From positions 62,001-126,000 of the forward strand of contig BQMF02000279.1 of the NCBI GenBank assembly GCA_027922465.2: DNA of 64,000 bases, read 5' to 3'. Below, in pieces: positions 35,962 through 46,622 of the stretch (within the stretch, counting starts at the first letter, position 1; every line of letters begins with the position of its first letter). Source of the stretch: Turritopsis dohrnii. Its lineage: Eukaryota > Cnidaria > Hydrozoa > Anthoathecata > Oceaniidae. The notes below the pieces were generated by a model. That model saw nothing but the letters and a program-made list of their open reading frames with translations, searched no databases and was not told the DNA's origin. A program made the translations under genes and the position numbers.

Positions 35962-37344
35962 GTTTAGTTCCTTGTATTTGTGATTCAGACTAGCCTCTGT
36001 TTGAATCTTCCTTTATGACGAGACTCAATCATAAATCAGGTTCACACACTAGTTTTTTCTTTCTTTATTGATTGTTTATTTATTTATTTATTTTGTTTAT
36101 TTAATATTTAAACAGGATAAATCCTCAGTTGTGTAATACACTGCTATCATGGATGATGTCCCGTAAAAATCAAAATATATAATATATAACATTGCATAGA
36201 AAATTATAGATGACATGAAGCTATATAATATTACTAGCCGTCCGTCAAGCCGGCGTCGCTCGCCGCCAATGTTCAGCCTGCGTTGTGTCACCTCCCAAAG
36301 AGTTCATGAAAAATGGAATTAAGGAATCACCTTGTAGAGCTCGAAATTCTGAGTAAGAAAATGTGTGGGATCATATGTCTATGATCGGAAATATTGTCGA
36401 TCAAATGTTTCGATGACGTCATAGAGCCACGTCCCCAAAAATTTTGCCCCAATTTTTTCGTCACCACATGACCAATATCTGGGACCCCAGAAAACGTCAG
36501 TTATCCCTATTGGTTACTGAGATAAGTTTCCCTAAAAATCGCGTTCGATTAGGGTCTTCTCAATACAATCGTTTCACACTGAAGTCGCATAATATAAAAT
36601 AAAATAATCACTCTCACAACTCAATCTACCATTTTGCGTGACAGACAAACAAACAGACAGACGGCGAATTGGCTATTAATATATAGACTCCCCGCCCATG
36701 TTCAGCCTGCATGCGTTGACTTCACGAAAAATAAAATTAAGGAATTGGCAACCGAAAGTGTTCCCATGTTAGAAAAAATGTATGGGATCGTTCCGCTACG
36801 ACCAACCGTTGCAGAGATATCATCGTTCAAAGATTTTGATGACGTCACAGACCCGTCTCCCCAAAACAATTAGACCCAAATTCTTCGTCACCCCATCGCC
36901 TGTATCGCCCACCCCAAAAAACTTCAGTTATCCCTATTGGTTATCGAGTTAATTTTCCCTAAACGTTGCGTTCTATTTTGGTCTCAATTAATTTATAGAC
37001 TAGCCGCCAAGGCGGCGTCGCTCGCCGCCCATGTTCAGTATGCGTTGTGTCACCTCCCAATGAGATCACGAAAAATAAAATTAAGGAATCGACAATGGAA
37101 AGTGCTACCATCTTGTAGAGCTCGAAATTCTGAGCAAGAAAATGTATAGGATCATATGTCTATGATGCATCGTTTCGGAGATATCGTCGATCAAAAGTTT
37201 TGATGACGTCATAGAACCCCGTCCCCAAACATTTTGCCCAAATTTGTTCTTCACCCCATGGCCAATATCGTGAACCCCAAAAAACGTCAGTTATCCCTAT
37301 TGGTTACGGAGATAAATTTCCCTAAACGTCGCGTTCGATTAGGG

Positions 37345-37800
37345 ACTTACAAACATAATCGTGTCGATGTTGCTGCACGCGGATTCTGGGTTAAGGGGCA
37401 AGTAGCGTACTTTGATGTTAAGGTTTTCAACCCTACAGCTAAAAGCTACTTAACTCAGTCTGTAACTGCATCACACAAAAGCAATGAACAAACAAAGAAA
37501 AGGAGCTATAACCAAAGGGTAAACCGTATTGACCAAGGAAGCTTCACACCACTAGTCTTCACTTGCTTTGGCGGTATGTCGCGAGAATGCTCGACCTTTT
37601 TCAACAGACTAGCAGAGATGATTGCGGATAAAAGAAACGAACCGATCCACATTATTAAAAACTGGATAAGATGTAGAATAAACTTTAGCCTTCTCAGTTG
37701 CCAGCTGCTATGTCTCAGAGGAACTAGAGGATCAAAAAGGCTGTTCGCTGAACAAGATGACATAAATTTAATCACCACCGAATGTCAATTACAATCCTGA
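37345..37800 (+). pseudogene. Partial ORF of a retroelement-associated protein, possible PD-(D/E)XK-like nuclease domain
   Basis: About 150 residues are open from the truncation point to the stop at 37798-37800. Conserved-looking segments are ARGFWVKGQVAYFDVKVFNP, IDQGSFTPLVF..FGGM and the CRINFSLL..LLCLRG tail. From memory, this family is very common in marine invertebrate genomes and often follows a reverse transcriptase. The D at residue 8 of the insert and the DVK triplet would fit a PD-(D/E)XK nuclease pattern; that is inference. The start is missing because the copy is 5'-truncated. The upstream frame simply reads through the host repeat. Confidence 0.5.
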
Positions 37801-37920
37801 ATCTTAACGTTTTTAATTTCTATTTCTATTTATTATAATATTGTTTATGCTGTGATTGGGAAGAAGTCATTTTTGTAATAAAATGTTGTAATAAATATGT
37901 TATTTAAAAAAAAAAAAAAA
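37345..37920 (+). mobile_element. 5'-truncated poly(A)-tailed retrocopy with target-site duplication
   Basis: The insert interrupts a tandem-repeat unit whose uninterrupted form is seen at 36540-36600. It ends with AATAAA signals (37877-37882, 37890-37895) followed by a run of about 15 A residues. The 7 bp ATTAGGG precedes it (37338-37344) and follows it (37921-37927). This is the signature of LINE-type target-primed reverse transcription. It carries an open frame to a stop at 37798-37800. Confidence 0.85.
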
Positions 37921-38049
37921 ATTAGGGTCTCAATACAATGGTTTCACACTGACGTCGCATAAAATAAAATAAAATAAATACTCTCACAACAACTTAATCT
38001 ACCATTTTGCGTGACTTACAAACAAACAAACAGACAGACAGAGAATCGG

Positions 38050-38692
38050 CTTCTTGGGTACGTTTTTTTTTCTTGCAATCTCACTGCAGCCTCAACAAAA
38101 AACATAATGGAAGCTACATGGGAACAACTTTCACCCAAACCTGCCATACATGTACAATGGCAGCAGCAGATTTCTCCATCGCTGTTGCAAATTATCAAAG
38201 AAGACACCGGTTTCTCACTAAGACGTTGACTATGAAGAACCCTTGCTCGAATAACAGTGAAAGTTTTGTTTTCTGTGGTGTGTTGAAAAGTTTGAACCTT
38301 TTGAACCCATCCGGATAAGAAACGATCGTAGCACTCCAAACTTTTATAATTCTTGAAATCTTTCATATTATAAAAGGGGCTCGATCCAAGAACAAGATAA
38401 TTCACCATGTCAATGTAGGTGAGAAGAGGAAATGAATTAAGATCAGAATTCCATTCTTGATCGGGGATTTGGTACGGATCTTGATTACCAATTAGTGAAA
38501 TTTTCTCTTCGTACCTTTTGCGAGAAACAACAGGTAATGAATTGAAATAAGACGACATGATTATAAGAAAACTTTCAACCAACTTGACGTGACTACCAAG
38601 TTTTGTTTACAACGCTGCGGGAGATCTTCTATTTACTACCAAGATGGTGGATTTTCTTCATCGTGTTGCATTATGGTCCAAATCGTAAAAGC
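38050..38692 (-). pseudogene. SWIM zinc-finger protein fragment of the transposon-linked YqaJ family
   Basis: The minus-strand frame opens at the ATG at 38558 (MSSYFNSLP) and contains DPYQIPDQEW, NYKSLECYDRFLSGWVQKV, VLHSQRLSEKP and the SWIM motif CHCTCMAGLGESCSH (CxC...CxH), then stops matching after VEAAVRLQEKK. A run of nine A residues on the coding strand follows (38063-38071) and then host tandem repeat. From memory, this N-terminus with SWIM is typical of multicopy proteins that carry a YqaJ-like recombinase domain further downstream; that domain is absent here. The insert splits the tandem repeat. Its ends (GGCTTCTTGGGTACG and CGTAAAAGCC) may be short inverted repeats, not proven. Confidence 0.7.
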
Positions 38693-39977
38693 CTCTATTA
38701 ATATATAGACTAGCCGCAAGGGCGGCGTCGCTCACCGCCCATGTTCAGCCTGCGTTAAGTTCACGAAAAATGAAATTAAGGAATTGGCTATGGTAAGTGT
38801 ACCCATGTTACAAATTCTATTAAAAATTTAAAAAGAAAAATTTAATAAGCCAGTCTTGACTGGAAACTTGATTAAAAGTACTGACATTTTATTTTTCAAA
38901 TTTGATTTTTTTTGATAATTTCTTTTTAACAAATTCTCAGTCTGAAAGCTCTGTTTACTGTTGGTTATCCCCCACCACATGAACACATGAACAGCCATGT
39001 AAGAGATTGATAGAAAGATTGACACTGAGATGGTTAACTTGGTTGTCAAAAAAATTGAAGAGGACAATGAAATATATCCCGCCAACTGTCGTAAAGAATT
39101 GGGGTTGTATTCCCCTACTGATAACATCGACTTCACGAACCGACTCTCAGATTTTACAAGATTTTACAACCTCAATCGTTCGTTGTACAGTAACATCCTG
39201 ATAAAGTGCACGGTTGCTTGCTCAGACTTGAGATGATATCCTTTTTCGGAATATGCAAATGATGTTGAAAAATTACCTTTCAGAGTTACTCTGTAACCAA
39301 TCTTTGCCATAACTGGAAGGTAATGGAAATGGCTATGACTGATAACCTTCCAACCACACTCACTTTATTTTACTTACTTTAATCAAATTCAGTATTTCTA
39401 GATGTAAAACAAAATGCAGAATCAACAGGTGTAAGTGTTTCAATTACGGTCTGGTATGTACAAACATGTGCAAGAAGTGTAATTCTTGTGAAAATGATAG
39501 CTTCGATGGTGTGATAATGATTATAACGAAAATGATATCGAAAAGGGAGAAGACTGAACCGAATGCTTTCTATTAATTTCTAGAATGTTATCGCTTTTTT
39601 GATTTTGAATGTTATTTCAGTATGTCTTCCTAATTCTTCCGAGTTTCTACTGTTTAAAGCAATTTATTTAGAAGTATATTGTTCTTAAGAATCTAATTTT
39701 TAATTTTTGAAATACTGGTCAGTATTTTTCTCACTTCATCTGCCACTTTGATTAGTGTATTAGTGTATTATTGATGTTACACTAAGATTTTGCCAAATCC
39801 TAATATGGTGCCATACGTCTCAAAACGTCTCAAATAAGAAAGTTTACCGTCTGGTCAATAGAACGCTGGTCTGCATTATGTACAGATTTCAATTGCTTGT
39901 AACTTTGAAGTAAGTAAGTGAGTTCATCAACGTTAGTCCATGGCAACACTTAGGCTCTCTTTTCAATCGCTAACACC

Positions 39978-41324
39978 TTACGGTAGCGGTGAATGCGACT
40001 TCTTTAGATCATTTGGGAGGAGTTCCCAAAGTTTTGGGCCCAAATGGCCAACTGAATTTATTCCATAATGAACAGACTTAACTTTTCGACTGCGAAAAAG
40101 CCTTAGGCCTCTGAGATTATAATTACACGGGTTATTTAGTGGCAACACATCGGCCATGATATCAGGGCTAGTAGAGTTAGATACCTTGAACATTTCTATC
40201 GCTAGCTTTTGAAGATTCTTATGGTGGACTGTGGCTGATTTATCAAGATCCAGTAGCCCTTCAAACGTTAATGACTTGTCATTATAAACTATTCGAAGAC
40301 ATTTCTCATGAAGTCTATTAATTCTATGATTTATTTCTTTACTGTGAAACATCCAAACAATAGGGCAGTAACCAAATTGTGCTGTGAAAAATGAATTCAT
40401 TAATTTTTTCTTTTTATGTTTGGTGCTATTCTTGACAATGCATGAATTTTAGAACCGGCTTTTTTTACATAATATCATTCATATGTTCATCAAATTTAAG
40501 TTCATGATCTATTTTTATTCCCAGTAATTTTCCAGATTTGCCATTTTTGATCCTGGTGTTTTCATTGATTCTCATTGTGAGTGGTTGACCTGTACTAAGA
40601 AGCAGATGGCATTTTTCTTCATTTGCTTTCATTTGATTAACTAAAAGCCATGAAAATAAACGGTTTGAAGTGATGATATTACATCTTCTACAGTCTCACC
40701 TTCAGCGTAAGGTGCTGTATCGTCAGCAAAGCTGGCGATATCAACGTCGTCCAAAATATAAAATAGACCAATCATAGAAATAATAAATAGTAAAGGTCCC
40801 AGAATTGAACCCTGTGGTACTCCATGAGTTATAGTTTTTCAAGAGCTATATGTGTTTTGAACTTATGTTCTTTGTTTCCTATTGGATAGATAACTCTTGA
40901 CGAGTTTTAAGGATGCCATGTCAAATCCGAATGCTTCTAATTTTGCAATTATGAGGTCATAGGAAAGACAGTCAAATGCTTTCGAGAGATCAGTCAAAAG
41001 CGCGCCAAAAACTTTTCCGTCATCAAGGCATTTTCGCCATTTTTCAATCATATGTAAAAGGGTGTGTTGAGTGCTGTGCTTTTTTCTAAAGCCACATTGA
41101 AATTTGGAAAAGATTTTGTCAAAAAACAATAGAATTTGCCTACACCTTTCATAAATTTTAGATAAATTTGGTAAAATATTAACTGGTCGGTAATTTGATT
41201 TTTCAGCCCGATCTCCTTTTTTGAGTACCGGTGTTATGTCAGCCATTTTTAAAGTGGATGGAAAAATGGATGTATCAAATGTTTCATATATGCTGTCATG
41301 AAGGAAATGACCAAATATATCCAA
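39978..41324 (-). pseudogene. Degenerate non-LTR retrotransposon (CR1/Jockey-like) reverse transcriptase
   Basis: Fragments in order on the minus strand: 40863-41324 has MADITPVLKKGD, NYRPVNILPNLSKIYER, FQCGFRKKHSTQHTL and DLSKAFDCLSYD. 40786-40833 has HGVPQGSILGPLLF. 40719-40730 encodes the active-site FADD. 39978-40400 has the downstream FGYCPIVWMFHSKEINHRIN and RLHEKCLRIVYND. The frame is broken between these parts and the 5' portion (endonuclease) is missing, so it is inactive. Confidence 0.88.
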
Positions 41325-41339
41325 TCCTATTTCTCAATT

Positions 41340-41410
41340 AACACTGTAGTATAGTGGTTATCACTCTCGGAATTCATGCGAGAGGTCGGGGTTCAATTCC
41401 CCTTGGCGGC
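41340..41410 (+). repeat. tRNA-Val-like sequence (SINE head or tRNA pseudogene)
   Basis: The A box (TAGTATAGTGG) and B box (GGTTCAATTCC) are well formed. The D arm GTAGTATAGTGGTTATCAC and the T arm GGGG-TTCAATT-CCCC are intact. The anticodon arm has a 6 bp stem (CTCTCG/CGAGAG) with a nine-base loop, and the acceptor stem does not pair. It is not a working tRNA. The following 350 bp, up to a poly-G run, may be the body of a SINE; only one copy is in this window. Confidence 0.6.
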
Positions 41411-41727
41411 GATTTACCATCCGTTAGTGAATGTACCACAGCGTCGGGTCGGCCCATGCCATTTGGGGGAAATTGGACAGATGATCGTTGCAGGAGGTCA
41501 TCCAGGAAAGCACGGGCCCTTGATTGGGGTCGTGTCACTGATGAGAGTTTCAAATACTTCGGAGCCTCCAACCTAAGTCTTGGTCCCACCTGGGATGCAA
41601 TAGCAATAGTTCCACATTTCAAGTCTTTGGTGACCTGGTTCAGAATTGAATTGCTAGCCGTAACAGATCACTCAACCATTGTACTACGGCACATTGAAAC
41701 AATAAATTACAGTAGTCTTGAAGGAGG

Positions 41728-41736
41728 AGTGGGGGG

Positions 41737-41769
<33 letters not shown>

Positions 41770-41770
41770 G
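41728..41770. repeat. Poly-G run (about 40 bases, few interruptions)
   Basis: Starts GGAGTGGGGGGGGAGG and continues as pure G to GGCG. Such a run could form G-quadruplexes. Its exact length is uncertain in any assembly. Confidence 0.8.
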
Positions 41771-42947
41771 TTGGTCCTCTGATTTACTTTGCCCTTTTTT
41801 CGTACTAAGCAATTTTTCATGCGATATTCTTTTCACTAAATTTGTATAAAGCATTAATTTCTTGTTAACAAAATTGCACAAAATAGCTTTGTTTGCATTT
41901 TTTGCTTTCATTGCTGTGGTTTAAAGTATGCTATTGCTTTACGATTGTATGATTCAAGGCCAAAAAAAAGCAACAACCCGAAATTTAGAATCACCTACGC
42001 CACTGGTTCTTAGTGTTTTTAACACGGTTCTAGAGTGATTTTAACACGGTTTTCGCTTTCATTTACTACCGAATAATCCATTAATATTTCACAGTCAAAC
42101 AGAAACAAACAAAAAATTAGAGACTTTAAACCAAAACGTGTCGTGATCGCAAGGTGCTATGTTAACAGTCTCTGAGTTGTAAACAAATCACAAAACAAAA
42201 ATAAGAGCTTCAAACATGCAGAGAAAAAAACGTTGAAATCGTCTAATAATGACAGAAACAGTATATATCAGATTATTTTCCACAGAAAAAGATATTGTGC
42301 CTTTTAGGTTTGTGAACACAAGTAGGCGAGCACTAAAAAACCGAAAAAACAAGGTAATTAGGTAATAATTACGTAACACTGCAGCCAACGAATCAAAATT
42401 AAGTAATATTACGTAATTAAATTCTTTTTCATTTTCTATTCTTTCTATTATTGTTTGAGAAACATCAATTTTTTCCTCTTCTCATGGAAACAAGAATAGA
42501 AAACAATAATTATGGAATATTTGATCCTTTCTTCTTGTCAGTATCACAAGAAAGCAACACGTTGTAACTGATATCATTACGCAACAAAAATTTTCTTTCT
42601 ATTTTTCCATTGTTTGAAAAACATTGATGTCCTTCCCATTTTTTTCGATAAGAAAGATTGGAGATTAAATGGAAATGAAAACATTCTGTTACTTTTCTTA
42701 ATTTACTTTAAAGAATTTTCAAAGAATAATGCTCTCCCTCTGAAGTTTAGCTCTACTGTACCGTTATAAAGGCCGTGTTCTGTACGAGGAAAGCTTCAGG
42801 AAAAAACCAATTAAGTTTTGTGTTCACTAATTTTAATAACGTTAATTTCCTGCGAAAAAAAGCCGTTTAAGAGATTAAAATGTGAAAAAACTGTTTAAGG
42901 GATAAAATGTATTTAAAGAGTCACTGAAATAAAGTAGAAAATTTATA

Positions 42948-43085
42948 GTGAATCAATCAGAACAGCACAATCATTCTCGTTTTCCTGAACCTCTTCAAAT
43001 ACATCTTCATCATCGCTGTTATCGACTTCCAAGTTGTTGAACTCTGTGAGTAATTTATCCTTGATTTCATTGGAATCGTCCATCG
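42948..43085 (-). other. Short acidic open frame, possibly the C-terminus of a pogo/Tigger transposase
   Basis: The minus-strand frame from an ATG at 43085 reads MDDSNEIKDKLLTEFNNLEV, then an acidic stretch DNSDDEDVFEEVQENEND, and stops near 42948. Acidic tails of this type occur in CENP-B/Tigger-like transposases. The sequence at 43270-43295 resembles the TACCTTAT end of the MITE at 29479-29871, which favours a transposon remnant. I cannot identify the family. Confidence 0.3.
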
Positions 43086-43720
43086 TATATAGGATACTGT
43101 ACGAATTCAATCTTTGATTTAGATATTGTCAGGTTCTTTTCGCTATTCCATTCAATTTTAACTTTTACATTGAAATTCAGGAAACCGCGTTAATTTTGTC
43201 AGTTTTTAAAGCAAAATGAGTTTTCTGAGTTAATTTTTTCTGGCGTTAATTTTTTGGCGTTAATTTCATCATTCGTTAATTTTGTATAATAAGGTAGTTT
43301 AACCTATCTTAAAGGGATTCCTGCTATTTTCTGATATTTCAAGGGATGATAGAACTCGCAAAGTTGTTTAAGAACTCTTTTTACAGTTTTTGGAACTTCT
43401 GTTTCCTTGAGCAGATATTTCGATTTAAAAATCATTAATTTATGCAACGCATAATTATGATGTATTAAGATAGCATTTTGTTAGTGTGTAGAACCTCTGA
43501 ATTAGTAAATACTATGACTTCATTCTTCTATCAATCAGCTCAGAGTGGAAGCCTTTACTTCATAGTAACTTACAAAGATGTAATATTAATCATATCTAAA
43601 GTTATTTTAATGAGTGTTAGCTACTATCTTATTACTATCTTACTATCTTATTATTGTTTTCTTTATCTTTACTTTCGTGGTTTTATCTTTTTCAGCATGA
43701 AGTAACGCAATTAGAATTTG

Positions 43721-43800
43721 TCGTCGTTATTATTGTTGTTTTTATTGTTGTTGTTATTATTGTTGTTTTTATTGTTGTTGTTGTTGTTGTTGCTGCTGAT
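43721..43800. repeat. TTGTTATT microsatellite upstream of opsin copy A
   Basis: Imperfect TTG/TTA/TTTTTG trinucleotide array ending in GTTGTTGCTGCTG. A shorter, interrupted version precedes copy B (50266-50312), so it predates the duplication. Confidence 0.8.
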
Positions 43801-44296
43801 TTCATTTTAAAAGAATGGAACGGTTTCAAAGGTTTTATAGATATATTGAAACAAAATTATATAAATTAAACATTTTTTTAGGAATTAACTATGACAAGAT
43901 TTGAGAAATATTATAAATAGTATAACTTACCTTCTTCACGAAACCTTATGTTCCAATTAAGAACAGAAAAATCAGATGAATGTATACGTGGTTGCACAAC
44001 CAAAACAAAAGGAAACGAGTGATCCATTAGCTAAAATTTTATTCTTGCTTGGTCGTTGCTAGGTCGTTGCAGGTGGCATTAATGAGCAATCAGGGGTTTG
44101 GAAAATTCCAGAGAAAAGATATCACATAAGCATTCGCTAAGTTTTGATTCATCAAACATTTATGTTTTGAAATCAGCTGGTAAGGTTCTCATCTGTTTTG
44201 TTCGTTTTTTCGATATATCAAAATAGATAAATACTTCTAAGTACAGTCAGTTCACATATATTTGTATATTTGCTTCTTTCAGAAATCTCACAAATC

Positions 44297-45196
44297 ATGT
44301 TGGGTGCCGAGCCAACGATCATCGTGGTTATTTTTGGTCTTTCTATCCTTTTTAATACTCCATTAATGATTGGAATTTTGAGAGTATGGAAAAAGGCGAT
44401 GTTCAGTGATGTATTACTGTTGAATTTATTTTTCGCCAATATGTTACTTGGCTGTGGTTATGCATTGCCATTGTTTTATTATTTTGTCAAGGACACTACC
44501 ATGAAAAAAGGATTTCCTTGTCATTTCACCGGGTTTTTTGTTTACTTTATGGCTTCGTCAACGATAATGTTTTTGACATTTTTAAGTGTGCATCAATACG
44601 TCCTCATAAGGAAACCAATGCTTGGTTACAAAATCAATAAAAGAAAAGATCTTGCTGTATGGTTTTCGCTCTTGGCTTGGGTTTTGGCTTTACTTTTCCC
44701 AGTTTTGCCATTATTTGGTTGGTCTAAATACCAACTAATCCTATCTGGGTTTTCATGTGAATTAGATTATTACACCAGGACAGTATCAAACAAAATGTTT
44801 GTGTCAATGGCCGCCATCTTTGGATACGTTCTACCAGTGGTTTGGCAGTTCTATAGTTTATTTACAAATCTACAAGCCTTGAATACTTTGAGAAATTGCA
44901 AAGAACGAAAATTACTGTTATCAATTTTTTTGATGTGCATCAGTAACCTTATCACGTGGTCGCCCTACGCTGTTATCACCATCTTAAGTATTAGCAACAT
45001 GTCAATAAGCCCGTCAGTTCATTCGGTTTGCATCATGTTTGCAAAGGTATCAAGTGTGACTGTTTCTTTAATATACGCCGTGTCGTATCGGAAATTTAAG
45101 AATCTTGCATTTCCAAACGGATGTGGTGATCTGCTATATCATAGAAAGCGAAGTGCCCTCAAAGTTCCCGTGCTTTATGCTGAGACTGTTTTATGA
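44297..45196 (+). CDS. Opsin-like rhodopsin-family GPCR, copy A (intronless, 299 aa)
   Basis: Seven-transmembrane receptor of the plasma membrane, probably a cnidopsin-type light receptor. Aligning to bovine rhodopsin without gaps over TM2-ECL2 gives: Cys75 and Cys154 (C110-C187 disulfide), GWSKY and CELDYYT in ECL2, Trp221 in TWSPYA (W265) and FAK with Lys250 at the Schiff-base position K296. Departures are HQY (99-101) for ERY, VSLIY for NPxxY, Asn48 for D83, and no acid at the counterion sites 94 (Leu59), 113 (Thr78) or 181 (Ile148). I chose the ATG at 44297; the upstream frame has no ATG. Poly(A) signals are at 45427-45432 and 45443-45448. The N-terminus before TM1 is only about five residues, so an upstream exon is possible. 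The alternative is a non-opsin orphan class A GPCR. Confidence 0.85.
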   Translation: MLGAEPTIIVVIFGLSILFNTPLMIGILRVWKKAMFSDVLLLNLFFANMLLGCGYALPLFYYFVKDTTMKKGFPCHFTGFFVYFMASSTIMFLTFLSVHQYVLIRKPMLGYKINKRKDLAVWFSLLAWVLALLFPVLPLFGWSKYQLILSGFSCELDYYTRTVSNKMFVSMAAIFGYVLPVVWQFYSLFTNLQALNTLRNCKERKLLLSIFLMCISNLITWSPYAVITILSISNMSISPSVHSVCIMFAKVSSVTVSLIYAVSYRKFKNLAFPNGCGDLLYHRKRSALKVPVLYAETVL

Positions 45197-45615
45197 AGAT
45201 TATATTATGTTGACTGCATGTAATCCACGAAAAGGTCTACATAATATTCAAATAGTCTGGTCGTTCACTTTACGAATGAACCTGAACATTATCATTTATT
45301 TTTCCCTAAACAATTTTGTTTAACATGCATGAATACTCAGAATGATGAAAGTTATACGATCATTCATCAGACGAAAAAAGCATGTCTGGAAAATCAGTTT
45401 GAAGATTATTTTTGAAAGGTTAGCCTAATAAATAACTTTATTAATAAAATGTTATCCCTAATAATGTCTAAAATTTATTGCAACGTGCCACAATTTCAGG
45501 TTTAAAACCTTTATTTTCCTTCTTTCTTGGAATATCTCATCAAAAGATGTTGTTTATGTACCTGGAATATAATTAACTTCAAAAATCAGTCTCATATAAA
45601 ATAGGAGCAGAAACG

Positions 45616-46622
45616 GAGACAACAATTCTCCTATGTAATTGTAGCTTGTAATATTTTTTCAACACTTCAGAAGCAATTAAATGTTAGCTGTTCAACGTCT
45701 TGTGGAATAATGTGATCCTAGGATGCTTCATATGGTATAAAAAAATTTTCATGGGTGTCATTCAGGCCTATTTTATATGTTTTGTCTCAATTTGGTTTTC
45801 GGATTGTTTTTTGCAGACGTGGAAGGATATTGTACGCAAGACAACTATTTCTTGTATTTTTTTGGAATATTTGATCCAAATGAGCTCTTTAATTATTTTT
45901 GACCATCTTAATAGTTACATATAAAACTTAGCCATCCGTGTCTTAAATGTTAAATTTAAATTTGGCTTGGAGACTATTTCAGCATCAAAAAGTTATGAGC
46001 GTTGGAATTTTCCATTTTTTGGAATTTTTCTATTTTTTTAATCCTTAAGTGCTCCTGACTTTGCAAGCAAATAACTTGCCACAAGTTGGTGCTTAGAATT
46101 CTAGAAAAAAGAAAATGGAATTTTCAATCCTATCTTAACATGAAGTTTGTATTTTTGATATGTTTTTGTTATTGGATATTTGGAAAAAAAGTTCAGAAAT
46201 TGGCAATTTCGCCCACTGTAAACTTCGATTACCTATTGTTTTATTTATTCGAAAACTTTTCACCGTATTTTGAAATTTTACACATTGAGTGTACAAATAT
46301 TTTAAAAACGCAAAATCTATTGATCTGAACACCATTAAGTTTTAGCAGATTTTGCTACGAAATATCCTTGGAAAATTATAAAACAAAACTGAGAGAACAA
46401 AGTATTTTCTTATCACCACTTAGCACTTTTCCTTGAAAATATAAAATTCTTTCGTTTTATCTGGTCATAAAATAATAATAAATATCAAATAATAAATCAG
46501 GTGCAAAAGTAGACCAAAAACGTTTTTAAGATTTCAAGTTTATTTTTTAGCCAATTTTGAAATTTTGATGACCTCGTAAAACTTAAGGTCCAAAATTTTT
46601 ATGAAAATTTATAAACATAACT
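45616..46622. repeat. Downstream 1 kb block, copy 1 of 3
   Basis: Runs from GAGACAACAATTCTCCTATG to ATTTATAAACATAACT and matches 48186-49197 and 52545-53567 with a few percent differences. It has several open frames of 60-80 codons, but none is conserved as a recognisable protein and frames differ by indels between copies. Confidence 0.8.

Larger units (their letters stand above)
36231..38815. repeat. Tandem repeat with GCCGCC-hairpin start, four partial units, split by two insertions
   Basis: Units begin near 36231, 36687, 36997 and 38697, each with TATAGACTAGCCG..GGCGGCGTCGCTCGCCGCC and ATGTTCAGCCTGCGTTG. Where complete they end with GCGTGACAGACAAACAAACA and GGCTATTAATATATAGAC. Unit lengths differ (about 455, 310 and 475 bp), so they diverged by deletion. 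Unit 3 is interrupted by a retrocopy (37345-37920). Its end and the start of unit 4 are separated by a SWIM-gene fragment (about 38050-38692). Confidence 0.75.
35962..44296. other. Intergenic transposon-rich region between CDC73 and the opsin pair
   Basis: Identified contents are a tandem repeat (36231-38815) with two insertions, a LINE remnant (39978-41324), a tRNA-derived sequence (41340-41410) and a poly-G run. The stretches 38820-39960 and 41790-43690 contain short open frames without recognisable similarity, apart from an acidic 46-residue frame at 42948-43085 described separately. Confidence 0.55.

Noticed and set aside
41340..41410. Functional tRNA gene
   Set aside because: The acceptor stem does not pair and the anticodon loop has nine bases, so only a tRNA-derived repeat is claimed.
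43654..43869. Plus-strand frame rich in Val/Ile that looks like a membrane protein
   Set aside because: It is a translation of the TTG/TTA microsatellite.
44270..44296. Nine extra N-terminal codons for opsin copy A
   Set aside because: The frame opens with TTG, not ATG, and the matching upstream codons in copy B also lack an ATG.
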